From positions 1-20,471 of the IMG/VR virus record IMGVR_UViG_3300013133_002208: DNA of 20,471 nt; one strand, given 5' to 3'. The stretch is from a virus. A model generated the notes under the pieces. That model did not search any database. It saw only the letters and a list, made by a program, of their open reading frames with translations, and was not told where the DNA came from. The position numbers and the translations under genes are program-made. Every line of letters starts with the position of its first letter. The stretch's first letter is position 1. Positions 13,701 to 20,471 of the stretch are shown piece after piece.

Positions 13701-14866
13701 CCGTCGAGCATATTGATCGCACGGATTGTTTCATAGATGTCTTTGCCTAACTGCCGTTGCAGCGGACCACCGGGATGAACCCGATCAAAGGCTTGGTATA
13801 GGGCGATGTGACGATTTACGAGGGCTTGACGAAACGTCTGTGGCGTGGGAACCAAAGGTTTGCCAGGAACATAATCGCGAACAGTACTCCACATTGCCTC
13901 TAAAAAGGACGAGTCGGTAGTGGTTTCCGGTGTGGAGATCGTCTTTTGTGGGGCAACCGTCTCTCCCCGTGGCTCGAACGTCGGTCCCGCCTTGGCCCCC
14001 ACCGATGAGACAGTCTCCGGTTGGGCATAGATCAACGGTGTCTCGGCAACGGGTTTGCGGTGCAATACCCGTTTGCCTTTGGTTGGCTTACCCATAGCGA
14101 CGCCCACGGCCCCCTGGATGAGTGCTTCGCCGGGCGTGCCGCCCTCAAGGAGCGCTGACCCCGCCAAAGTAGCCCCGCTCGATCCGCGACGTAGGATCGG
14201 ATTTTTAATCAGGCCAATGCCCTCAAGAAGCTTACCGAGGGCGAACCGCTTAGCTGCCTCTTTGGTCGCACCTTTGATAATTCCAACAGGTCCCTTACCC
14301 TCTTTCGCGGCCTCAGTTCCATCTTCTACCGCTGCGAGAGGAACTCCGCCCATCCAATTCAGCATACCGGGGGCAAACCCGCCGATAGCCTTGCCGAGTA
14401 GTTTTTCAACGCCGGAGACTCCCTCTTCCTTGATCGTCTTTTCCCAGTAAGCGTTATTGGCTATAAGTTCAGTATTGAGCAATTTAAGCGGTGTAATTCG
14501 TTTATCCTCAGGCACGCCGACCACGGCAAGGACTTCATCGAGGACATCGGGGAGCCGTGTCGTGATCCCGGCCACGCCTCCGGACACACCAGAGGCCATC
14601 GGAGCGGCAACCCGCCGCACAGCACGCCGGGCGACTTCCCGCAGTGGGTGTTTGTATCCCGGTGCCCAGCCTGGTTGAAACATCTGCGGGTATTTCTCAC
14701 GCAGAGCCGTATTGGCATCCTCGGCCTCAGTAGGCGTAGCGCCCTCTACGGTTATAGTACGTGGGGGTGAACCGCCAGGGGGTGGAGTAGTCGCCCGCCG
14801 TTGTAACTCAGCCACGGCTTGTCTACGTAGGAGTTCTCGACGCGCATCTTCTGGCGTGATCGGCAT
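10742..14866 (-). CDS. Large internal-virion / DNA-ejection type protein
   Basis: A 1374-aa protein, the longest in the window. Residues about 85-285 are Gly/Ala-rich with several hydrophobic patches (GVSGGVAGI, LLGKAIGGFAPGMLNWMGGV, AGSALLEGGTPGEALIQGAV). Residues about 380-460 and 560-960 are charged helical/coiled-coil stretches, broken by a Pro-rich linker near 470-550. From about 980, LLQSWDSSFDDSALLNQGGW and later text resemble the LPD38-type domain found in very large phage polyvalent and internal virion proteins. Such proteins are packaged in the head and ejected to form a channel through the host envelope, mainly in podovirus-like phages. No enzymatic motif was seen (no transglycosylase or peptidase signature). 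Start ATG 14866 lies 3 nt after the previous stop with GGGGAT upstream. The ejection role is inference. Confidence 0.6.
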   Translation of the reverse strand: MPITPEDARRELLRRQAVAELQRRATTPPPGGSPPRTITVEGATPTEAEDANTALREKYPQMFQPGWAPGYKHPLREVARRAVRRVAAPMASGVSGGVAGITTRLPDVLDEVLAVVGVPEDKRITPLKLLNTELIANNAYWEKTIKEEGVSGVEKLLGKAIGGFAPGMLNWMGGVPLAAVEDGTEAAKEGKGPVGIIKGATKEAAKRFALGKLLEGIGLIKNPILRRGSSGATLAGSALLEGGTPGEALIQGAVGVAMGKPTKGKRVLHRKPVAETPLIYAQPETVSSVGAKAGPTFEPRGETVAPQKTISTPETTTDSSFLEAMWSTVRDYVPGKPLVPTPQTFRQALVNRHIALYQAFDRVHPGGPLQRQLGKDIYETIRAINMLDGVTDPLEGRPTVPPELERLRAKKPSVLEDISRAEKAVAERNAAFEEVQIKAAEKRIQQEEADAWLATRKNPPVVPEGAPPVKRNIRKQETPPVTEIPTPVESVPTGIPIPGRPPIGVSSAGAGEQGPSIRWVYPSEPSATEPISEGGHSPISTRNVDTARVRMEENLPPRVRPKRQYIDVKQEMWATEAEKITPVEVDALAEEMNKTPYPLDKVQEQAFRREIDKTHREYLSLIEAADKLSAGSPALRANLAAQGQLRGRSESLIRATELGGTEESAAFSSRKNLKRVLENDADPLAVAARGAQAKGDKLTEPERMKLETSARDVKETADKVDKLESEGNRRMAEEVLRPKPRKRRLRRGKPMSRGVTRYERMTEAEKDAELQDLLQREKDPATIAHIAENIASRPEFGTFEDVINRVGVLLPDMGQNTIIDAIAESGRRQPHVVNEMTARIRGLLKGPAKTNKTLADDLKDILYYLESGEVRPKPERGLRTEADINHRLREARDLMREMQKSSLPEVQAKLESQIKFLDARIANEDYGPRPRRVRSTYPQELYRQRMELARRQAIVRAKVEQLQPKTLANRAAVEASEACKLLQSWDSSFDDSALLNQGGWQVVTHPIRSLRVQPGVLRAAISDAAALQYMDELVGQAPDAWRLARDKVKLYPVAGRDVFTGGAEQLRSDWLAAIAQRFPRMTLPLGFGQRAYALTLNVLRVGAYRAFARAYLADGGPTPAQGEGIAFHVNCTTGAVPLGGRGEQLVKNLNGIQWAPQYRISQLLNTVFYSGWRPDIPPEVRSQILLDHALHIINGLLIARTLSLLLGEPEQDPNSSHFRAWLIPGTHTYYKPFAQEARITSLIWQLASGERKNKAGHTVPIRGADIGFGQPTGVDLLKNYFRSGLAPVPAAAWDRFLTGTVYPTGEEATLLKVALKAVQPIMFQNLLDIMHDDMGLDTATGLNALNYFGASLQTELNEGKSAGPARRVIRKRLP

Positions 14867-14869
14867 GGA

Positions 14870-15883
14870 TTACATCCCCGCAATACGACGGAGTTCAGCA
14901 TCGGACAAACTACTCAGATCATTTGAGTTCGCCTCAGATCGGACCTGCGTCACGGTCTGAGCCAGAGGGGTCAACGTGGTACGGGCCGCTGACACCAAAT
15001 CAGGAGTCGGGCGGTTGACTACCGTTCGGCGTAGTTCAGCGGCCTCCTTGGTGAGGGTAAGATAATCCCGGCGAAACCGCCAGAAATCAGGTAAGTCTAT
15101 TGCTGAAATATCCCGCCAATCTGCTTCCGTTGCTGTGTCTCCTCTCCACTCTGACTCCGGGGCGAGTATCTGCGGTCTCTTGGTTTTGGGATTGATGCGA
15201 TATCGCAGGGCCTCCCGGTCATAAGCGCTCAGAATTGGTGTCAACTCTCGAAGCCGTTGGATGGGTGTCTGTGCCCTTGTAGCGGCCGACTCCGATGGCA
15301 CACTAATCCCCAATTCCTGTAGCTGCGCTCGATGAACATCCTCTTCAGACCAGCCGAGCCGTTTGCCCTCATTGGCAATCCCCTCTAAGTTTCCCCGCAT
15401 TTTGGCCTCATGCAAGGCGAGTGCGGTCATCGCAGCGACTCGCTTTTGGGTCAACTCATTGATATCGGTCTGAATCTTATTTTGAATACTTAGTTTCTTT
15501 TTCTTGTAAGTGGCGGCCAAATCCTTCTTTCGTTCCTCTTTCGCCTCAAAATCAAGGTTGGAATCCTCAATCCGGTGAAAGTCAATCCCATAGGCGGCAT
15601 AGGCGGCGTCAATATCCGGGGCGATACTTCTTTGGAGCGCCGTCTGTTGGTCTTCAAAACCCTTCATGGTGAGATCGTGTGCCGTTTTGCTGGTGAAGGC
15701 AAGGATTGCTAACGGATCGTCGTAAGCAGGAGGTTTGTCCGCGCCCTGAGTGCGCGGCGTGTCCCATTTCGACTCAATCCACGGGCGACCCGCCCGGATA
15801 TCGGCGTTGATTGCAGCCGTACCTGCGACAACAGCGGGGTCTTGACTCGGCGCAACCAAGGGAGGAAAGGGTAATCCTGCCAC
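14870..15883 (-). CDS. Helical virion-associated protein, unknown
   Basis: A 337-aa protein starting at GTG with AAAGGAGAG about 6 nt upstream, a strong ribosome site that compensates for the weak start codon. It is mostly helical: a lysine/glutamate-rich coiled coil at about 115-150 (AKEERKKDLAATYKKKKLSI), a further helix to 200, and a C-terminal region ending DLSSLSDAELRRIAGM. I do not recognise a family. Its position between the fibre cassette and the 1374-aa protein, with a 3-nt gap to the latter, suggests a second internal virion protein or a partner of the large one. Confidence 0.55.
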   Translation of the reverse strand: MAGLPFPPLVAPSQDPAVVAGTAAINADIRAGRPWIESKWDTPRTQGADKPPAYDDPLAILAFTSKTAHDLTMKGFEDQQTALQRSIAPDIDAAYAAYGIDFHRIEDSNLDFEAKEERKKDLAATYKKKKLSIQNKIQTDINELTQKRVAAMTALALHEAKMRGNLEGIANEGKRLGWSEEDVHRAQLQELGISVPSESAATRAQTPIQRLRELTPILSAYDREALRYRINPKTKRPQILAPESEWRGDTATEADWRDISAIDLPDFWRFRRDYLTLTKEAAELRRTVVNRPTPDLVSAARTTLTPLAQTVTQVRSEANSNDLSSLSDAELRRIAGM

Positions 15884-15895
15884 AATATCTCTCCT

Positions 15896-17218
15896 TTATG
15901 TAGTCGTAATGCTGGTTATTCGCCCGTTGGCAATCGTAATAGACCGTACTTTGTCCGGCGATGAGGGCGCCTCAAAATCATACGTGCCATCGGCGGCATA
16001 TGTAATCTGCGTCTGGGCCGTCGCAATCCCGCCCGCCAACGCCGTCACGTCGCACACCTTGCCCGCTGCCGCTGCCTGAGTAACGCCGTCCGTACCGTTC
16101 ACGTTGAAACCGGTACTGGCGCGGATTTTGCCGGTGACTTCCAGCACTTCGTTAGGCGCGCTGTTACCGATGCCAACTTTGCCGTCACCCATGACCTTGA
16201 TGCCCTCTGTGCCGCCGCCGGTGAAGAGACCATATGCTCGCACATCGCCGCCGATTATTTCTTGTAGGCTTAGTGTGTCTAAAGTAAATGCCTGCCCCGT
16301 TGTAAGTGTGGCGGAAATCACGAAATCACTGGGCGATGCTGCCGAAATGAAATAGACCACCAACGCGCTACCGTTTGTACTTACGGCAAGACTGGTTGTT
16401 GTAGCTGCAAACGAAGTGGTAATGGCTGCTGTCGGCGATCCCGTGGAATTGGTAACCGTATACGTTAGCTTGTAATAACGATTCGGCTTCCCCGCCGTTG
16501 TCATAGTATCCGACGCTTGTGTTAGGGTTGACTCCAGCCCGGTCGTATATGACCAATTTGCTGCGTTCGAGGATAAGGCACAATCATTCGTTGCCGTCCA
16601 CGATGTGCCGCCGGTCAGACTGCCGTTACTCAATGAATTGTAGGCAAGAGTGGATTGATCTACTGCCCTAAAGAGAGCGGCCCGTGAATTGCCCTGTACA
16701 TGCAACAAATCCAATGGTGTAGTAACCCCAATACCGATGTATCCATTCTGGTCAATAATCATTCGAGCCGTCGCCGCTGTCGCTCCATTGGCAATGGTTA
16801 GAAACGTAGTTTTTCGGCCATGTGCCGTAGTAGTCCACGTCTCAGTAGCGGAACCCAGTACCACATCATCCGAACTACTGCTGGATGGAAACGCTCCGTT
16901 ACTCTGACAACCTTGAGTACTCATCCGAAAAAGTTGGTCGTTCGCCACTACCCCGGCGGGGGAGGCATAAGAGCCACGGGCCTTGAGCATGAGGAACCCG
17001 TTGCAATAAGGCGAATCAGCATAACGACTCAACGTTATCGGATTATACGTACTGGCATTACCTACCGTGAGTTTAGAAAACGTGGGGCTGGACGTGGTCT
17101 TAACCGCTTGGTTCAAATAGTCGGCCGTCACCAGCTTCTTATCGGCGTCTGTTAAGACAGTCTGAGAGGCGTTGAAACTACCATTGTTCAGAATCGGTAT
17201 TTTATAATCCGTCGTCAT
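15896..17218 (-). CDS. Tail fibre / receptor-binding type protein
   Basis: A 440-aa protein. The start is ATG 17218, which overlaps the previous stop (ATGA); a GTG at 17236 would add six residues. The N-terminus MTTDYKIPILNNGSFN resembles that of the preceding gene (MTTQYRIPELSTFNWQ), so the two may share an attachment region. Inside are two fibre-type repeats, GYIGIGVTTPLDLLHVQG and GKVGIGNSAPNEVLEVTGKI, of the GIGT-xP...L-x-V-x-G pattern common in phage fibres and spikes, with a Ser/Thr-rich beta region between them. The C-terminus ends IANGRITSITTT. No S74 peptidase chaperone follows. A role in host recognition is inference from these repeats. Confidence 0.7.
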   Translation of the reverse strand: MTTDYKIPILNNGSFNASQTVLTDADKKLVTADYLNQAVKTTSSPTFSKLTVGNASTYNPITLSRYADSPYCNGFLMLKARGSYASPAGVVANDQLFRMSTQGCQSNGAFPSSSSSDDVVLGSATETWTTTAHGRKTTFLTIANGATAATARMIIDQNGYIGIGVTTPLDLLHVQGNSRAALFRAVDQSTLAYNSLSNGSLTGGTSWTATNDCALSSNAANWSYTTGLESTLTQASDTMTTAGKPNRYYKLTYTVTNSTGSPTAAITTSFAATTTSLAVSTNGSALVVYFISAASPSDFVISATLTTGQAFTLDTLSLQEIIGGDVRAYGLFTGGGTEGIKVMGDGKVGIGNSAPNEVLEVTGKIRASTGFNVNGTDGVTQAAAAGKVCDVTALAGGIATAQTQITYAADGTYDFEAPSSPDKVRSITIANGRITSITTT

Positions 17219-17781
17219 AGGGTAAACGTCAAACACTTTAAATCGGAATCGTAAACAGCCCGCGTGTCATACGCGGTCTTGATCTGGGCTGGACTGGTTG
17301 CGTAAGTGCCATCCGTGATATTACCACCAGCCACGAGGTCTTTGCCTTTGATATCGGCATAGGCATCGTCGGCGGCGTTGCGGGCCTCCAATACGCCGCT
17401 ATTGTCCTTGAGTTTGGGGCCGCTACTGCCGCTGTTCAGTTGAAAAGTCGCCGACGTAGTCCCGGTATCAGTGTTCTGCGTATGCCCCAAAGAAGGGTCC
17501 CACGCTACCCAAGTCGTGCCGTTGAATGAATAGTATTCGTTCGCGTCCTCGTCCCAGGTAATCCAGCCTTCCGCCGGGGTGTCGAACGACCACACCGGGC
17601 CAGTGGCGTTACTGCACCATGCGATGTCAGCCTCATGCCCCGCCCAGTCGCCGCTTGCCTCAGCAATCACGAGATAGCGGTCTCCTTTATCCGGTTGGCC
17701 CGGCGGCGTGTCCAGCTGCTCCAGTACGTTCTGCTGCCAGTTAAACGTGCTCAATTCGGGAATTCTATATTGCGTCGTCAT
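17215..17781 (-). CDS. DUF2793-like tail protein
   Basis: A 188-aa protein. Residues about 20-95 follow the DUF2793 pattern: PPGQPDKGDRYLVIAEASGD, WAGHEADIAW, then WSFDTPAEGWITWDEDANEY and a short YSFNGTTWVAW beta repeat. DUF2793 modules sit in phage tail fibres or spikes. The rest is a Ser/Thr/Gly-rich beta stretch, and the protein ends YDSDLKCLTFTL, sharing DLKCL with the preceding 79-aa protein. GGAGA 8 nt before ATG 17781 supports the start. It probably forms part of the fibre or its adaptor. Confidence 0.65.
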   Translation of the reverse strand: MTTQYRIPELSTFNWQQNVLEQLDTPPGQPDKGDRYLVIAEASGDWAGHEADIAWCSNATGPVWSFDTPAEGWITWDEDANEYYSFNGTTWVAWDPSLGHTQNTDTGTTSATFQLNSGSSGPKLKDNSGVLEARNAADDAYADIKGKDLVAGGNITDGTYATSPAQIKTAYDTRAVYDSDLKCLTFTL

Positions 17782-17784
17782 GTT

Positions 17785-18024
17785 CTAAATCTCCGTTACC
17801 AGACATTTCAAGTCTGTATCCTTGGTTAAGGCGTTGCCAGTAACAACGCCATCGGTCGCTTTGAGTATGCCAGATACTGAGGTCGGAAGCGCAATTGCGC
17901 TAAATGTCGGATGTCCGCTCGGCCCGAGGGCTTCCCGCAGTCGAGTCAGGGCCAGGGTAGTATCCTGCTCGAATCGCGATGAACCCGGAATCGGGACATT
18001 GATAGTATTGGCGAGTTCGGTCAT
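17785..18024 (-). CDS. Short tail-fibre-associated protein
   Basis: A 79-aa protein. A helix (RFEQDTTLALTRLREALGPS) is followed by HPTFSAIALPTSVSGILKAT and DGVVTGNALTKDTDLKCLVTEI. The PTFSAI/GILKATDGVV phrases are common in phage fibre stalks, and PTFSKLTVGN occurs in the 440-aa fibre. The start overlaps the previous stop (ATGA), and 3 nt separate it from the 188-aa gene. Its size suggests a fibre adaptor or trimerised stalk piece. No named family is recognised. Confidence 0.55.
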   Translation of the reverse strand: MTELANTINVPIPGSSRFEQDTTLALTRLREALGPSGHPTFSAIALPTSVSGILKATDGVVTGNALTKDTDLKCLVTEI

Positions 18025-18611
18025 CGTGCGATCATTCCCGATCCCGAGGAACCGCCGCTCGACTGTTTTGCAAGTGCAAGTTTCGCGTTAAGTTCCCGTT
18101 GTGCGAGATCGTAATTTAATTGTCCGAGATAACGCTGCAACGCCTGTTGGGCATAATTAGCTTCTGCCCCCCGAATCGAATTGGCCTCATTCACAGACGC
18201 CTCAAGGTTCTGCCCATACATTCCAGCCGCTATTTGTCCAAGTCCAGTGAAAAGGCCGGCTTTCTCCCGCCCAAGAGCAAGATTCGTGGCTGCTCGGTTT
18301 GCCTCATCGTAGGCAACTCCCGCAGCCGGCATGTTCAGGGTGTTCGCCATACCGGAGTTTATCGACTGCATGGCAATATCAGTCAGCGTCCGGCGCTTGC
18401 CCTGTTGATACGTCTTCTCAGCCTCACCGGTCAGACTGTTAAGGGCCTGTTGAAATAGGCCGGAGATAGTGTTGTAGGTAGGCCTAAACGTATTCGCACC
18501 CGAGTAAGTTGTAAACGTAGTAGCGGCGGGGGCTGAAGCAGCGCGCCATTCCAGACCCGGTGCTTCATTAGCCTGTACGTAATTTCCCGTAGAACTCTTA
18601 TACCATCCCAT
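18021..18611 (-). CDS. Virion-associated protein, unknown
   Basis: A 196-aa protein, ATG 18611, with AGGAGGAT about 8 nt upstream and its start overlapping the previous stop by one base (TAATG). Residues 45-180 are Ala/Gln-rich helices (for example GLFQQALNSLTGEAEKTYQQ, and a long helix near RYLGQLNYDLAQRELNAKLA). The C-terminus is Gly/Ser-rich (SSGGSSGSGMIAR). This type of small helical protein is frequent next to tail and internal virion genes, but I cannot assign a family. Confidence 0.55.
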   Translation of the reverse strand: MGWYKSSTGNYVQANEAPGLEWRAASAPAATTFTTYSGANTFRPTYNTISGLFQQALNSLTGEAEKTYQQGKRRTLTDIAMQSINSGMANTLNMPAAGVAYDEANRAATNLALGREKAGLFTGLGQIAAGMYGQNLEASVNEANSIRGAEANYAQQALQRYLGQLNYDLAQRELNAKLALAKQSSGGSSGSGMIAR

Positions 18612-20471
18612 TATCTGATCCTCCTACCCGGCGCACCGCCGTCCAAAGTGATTGTCTCCATCCCCCAGGTCTCGCCTGCAACATTGTTCCCCACCTTGAT
18701 CCCGGCAAAAGCCCCCCGTACTCCGCGCCGACGTTTGGCTCCGTGCGCCCGCCCCGGACCCGTAAACGTCATGGCGAGTTTGGGAGTCGTCCCGGCGTTC
18801 AAGTCCTCAATCACGGTCTCGGCCACGTCCTCCGACCACACTTGCACCGTGGCATCGCCGGAATCGGCCAAACTACCGCTCGCGCCGCCCGCTAACACGA
18901 TATCAAACGCCTCAATGGAGCCGTCTCGCCCGCTCTCGGCCAGAGGAATCGGGCCAAAGGTTACGTAACTATCAATTGCCGTACCATCATCGTTTGCTGC
19001 CGCATCACTATGTAGACGAATATAGCCATCGGTGCAACCAAAGAGTAGACCCTTATACGTGGGACTATTCGCATCATACTGGAAAATCGAGTAGACCCCA
19101 TGCCCGGCGATCCGCGTTTCCGGGAAAAAACTACCTGATAGCGCGAGAGGAAGCCAATAATTTTTACTGGTCCCATCAGTGAGTTTGGTAATGCAAATCT
19201 CAATCCCATGCCGTACTGGGTCGTAGCCCATCGTCACACGATGGGTAGCCGGGTCAGCGGCATTGTCCTCAATGAATTTCGGCAACGGAATCAGACTCAA
19301 ATTCTCCACCTGAGAGGCCCCCCGTGGCAAACGGATCACTCCGTTGGTCGCGTAGGCGTACAGGTTGCCGTCGGCGTCGAAGCACCATGAGTTCGCCCCG
19401 AAGATACCGACGCCGTTGATGTCTACCATTTGCCCCCCATAAGCCGGGTTACCGAGCATGATATGGAGGGAATTGGCACACCCTATAATGAGTTGCCCAT
19501 CCCGCGCCGGGATCAACGCCCGCACGACATCGCCGATCTGTCCGGCTACTCCCGAACCAATGACGGTGGCCCGGTCGGAATCAGTGCGGTAGATATTCCA
19601 GTCCCACGGATTTCCAGCCGCTGAAGTCGGAGCTTGGTGCGGATAATCAGGGTTACCCGAAAGAACGCAACGCCCGCCCGAAAGACAGCCGATGTAGGCT
19701 TTGGCCGGCATCGAACCGTATAACGTAGTGCTGCCTCCATACACCGTCCAGTCGTACCAGTGCGGTGGGGCATCTTCCGCAGCGGACGTGGTGAAAGAGA
19801 TATCGTTATCATCATCGTCGTGTCCGGTCACGACATGATTATTCTGGAACGTCTTAGTCGTGGTACGATAACCGTAAATCGTGCAGGCCCCAGAAAGCGC
19901 GGTAATATAGTCCACGACCATCTGCGCTCCATCGGCCTCTGTCAAAATGTTGCCACGATCCGGAGGATTGGTCCCTACGTTTTCAGTGGTGATCTTGGTG
20001 TTCTGAAAATCGGCAACCTTGAGGTTAGCCCCATTGACGACGAAGACCTTACCGTAGGCGGAAAAGATGTTGAGTTGGTCGGACGTGTCGATATCGTTTT
20101 TCGCGTCCGTCAATTCGATCATAGTTCCTGCGCTCACGCCCGTACCCTCATACCAGAGTTGATCATTGCCCGCTACCACGAGCCGTTTGTTGGGGAAAGA
20201 TTCATCCAGCCAAACGTGAGAAAGAAGAAAACCTGATCCCCCGCCCGTGCCGCCGCCGGTAGTTGCCATACTAATCCAAGTCACCGTTTCCAGGGAGGCA
20301 CTGCCACCACCTGTATCTCCACCGGTGACTACCAGACTCCGCAGTCGAGTTAACTCAGCGGTCCCCGCCCCCGCCCCGCCGCCGGTGGCGGCTAAGTCCA
20401 CTGTGGCTACGCCGATGTTCAGGTTCTCTACCAACCCGTCCGTAGCGGCCGTACCTACTCCCCGGCACGAG
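18611..20471 (-). CDS. Large beta-rich tail/virion protein, 5'-partial
   Basis: At least 607 aa from an apparent TTG at 20434, but the frame is open to the right edge of the window, so the gene continues beyond it and that TTG need not be the start. The visible N-terminal part has three Gly-rich repeats (ATGGGAGAGTAEL, VTGGDTGGGSASL, ATTGGGTGGGSGF). The main body is rich in short beta strands with blade-like phrases (FSAYGKVFVVNGANLKVADF, FDADGNLYAYATNGVIRLP, DGQLIIGCANSLHIMLGN), consistent with a beta-propeller such as those in podovirus tail tube B or tail-stabilising proteins. The C-terminus is basic (GAKRRRGVRGAF). The exact tail part is not determined. Confidence 0.6.
   Translation of the reverse strand, partial: SCRGVGTAATDGLVENLNIGVATVDLAATGGGAGAGTAELTRLRSLVVTGGDTGGGSASLETVTWISMATTGGGTGGGSGFLLSHVWLDESFPNKRLVVAGNDQLWYEGTGVSAGTMIELTDAKNDIDTSDQLNIFSAYGKVFVVNGANLKVADFQNTKITTENVGTNPPDRGNILTEADGAQMVVDYITALSGACTIYGYRTTTKTFQNNHVVTGHDDDDNDISFTTSAAEDAPPHWYDWTVYGGSTTLYGSMPAKAYIGCLSGGRCVLSGNPDYPHQAPTSAAGNPWDWNIYRTDSDRATVIGSGVAGQIGDVVRALIPARDGQLIIGCANSLHIMLGNPAYGGQMVDINGVGIFGANSWCFDADGNLYAYATNGVIRLPRGASQVENLSLIPLPKFIEDNAADPATHRVTMGYDPVRHGIEICITKLTDGTSKNYWLPLALSGSFFPETRIAGHGVYSIFQYDANSPTYKGLLFGCTDGYIRLHSDAAANDDGTAIDSYVTFGPIPLAESGRDGSIEAFDIVLAGGASGSLADSGDATVQVWSEDVAETVIEDLNAGTTPKLAMTFTGPGRAHGAKRRRGVRGAFAGIKVGNNVAGETWGMETITLDGGAPGRRIR
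20232..20398 (-). repeat. Gly-rich protein repeats in the tail gene
   Basis: Three GC-rich, imperfect copies (about 20362-20398, 20298-20332 and 20232-20267) encode the TGGG-x-G-x-A-x-L repeats of the large tail protein, spaced about 21-22 codons apart. The intervening residues differ, so these are diverged protein repeats, not recent DNA duplications. Confidence 0.55.

Noticed and set aside
20463-20471. CGGCACGAG at the right edge, identical to part of a cDNA-library adaptor
   Set aside because: Only nine bases match, the reading frame stays open through it, and the window seems to be a cut from a longer genome, so chance is likely. A look at the neighbouring contig sequence would settle it.

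Overview
The window is a piece of a tailed-phage (Caudoviricetes) genome or prophage. It is gene-dense, has no rRNA, tRNA or CRISPR that I could see, and consists of two convergent blocks. The left block (about 1-10427, + strand) holds replication, recombination and DNA-modification genes. The right block (about 10378-20471, - strand) holds virion and lysis-type genes. Both window ends cut through open reading frames. The host cannot be named. A lipoprotein-type signal with a later membrane segment would suit a Gram-negative host, but that is weak evidence. The long internal-virion-type protein and short fibre genes lean towards a podovirus-like particle; portal, capsid, terminase and DNA polymerase are not in the window.

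Left block, in order: a RecB/Cas4-like PD-(D/E)XK nuclease cut at its 5' end; a Sak4-like RecA-fold ATPase preceded in frame by a NUMOD4-like segment; a hidden 43-codon SEC-C zinc-motif frame at the ATPase 3' end; a 62-aa small protein; a candidate ssDNA-binding protein with a Pro/Ala linker and an AT-hook; a TOPRIM primase fused to an SF3 (P4/D5-type) helicase; two small zinc-motif proteins; a lipoprotein-like membrane protein; an MT-A70 adenine methyltransferase; a RecG-type helicase whose P-loop is split by a 308-aa LAGLIDADG intein; and two small proteins, the last with a HTH_17-like look. Most junctions are ATGA or few-base overlaps, so this reads as one co-transcribed operon. Nuclease, annealing ATPase, SSB-like protein, primase-helicase and fork-remodelling helicase together suggest recombination-linked replication.

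Right block, in transcription order from the right edge: a partial large beta-rich virion protein; a 196-aa virion-associated protein; three tail-fibre-type genes (79, 188 and 440 aa) sharing short terminal motifs; a 337-aa helical protein; a 1374-aa internal-virion/ejection-type protein; and two small membrane proteins of holin type. The last one (51 aa) is short and overlaps the left block head-on. An intrinsic terminator for the + operon lies in this overlap, inside the last + strand gene.

The least ordinary points are the intein in the RecG P-loop, the NUMOD4-like leader on the ATPase gene, the hidden SEC-C frame in the +1 register after a CTTTTTA run, and the overlapping operon ends near 10240-10430.
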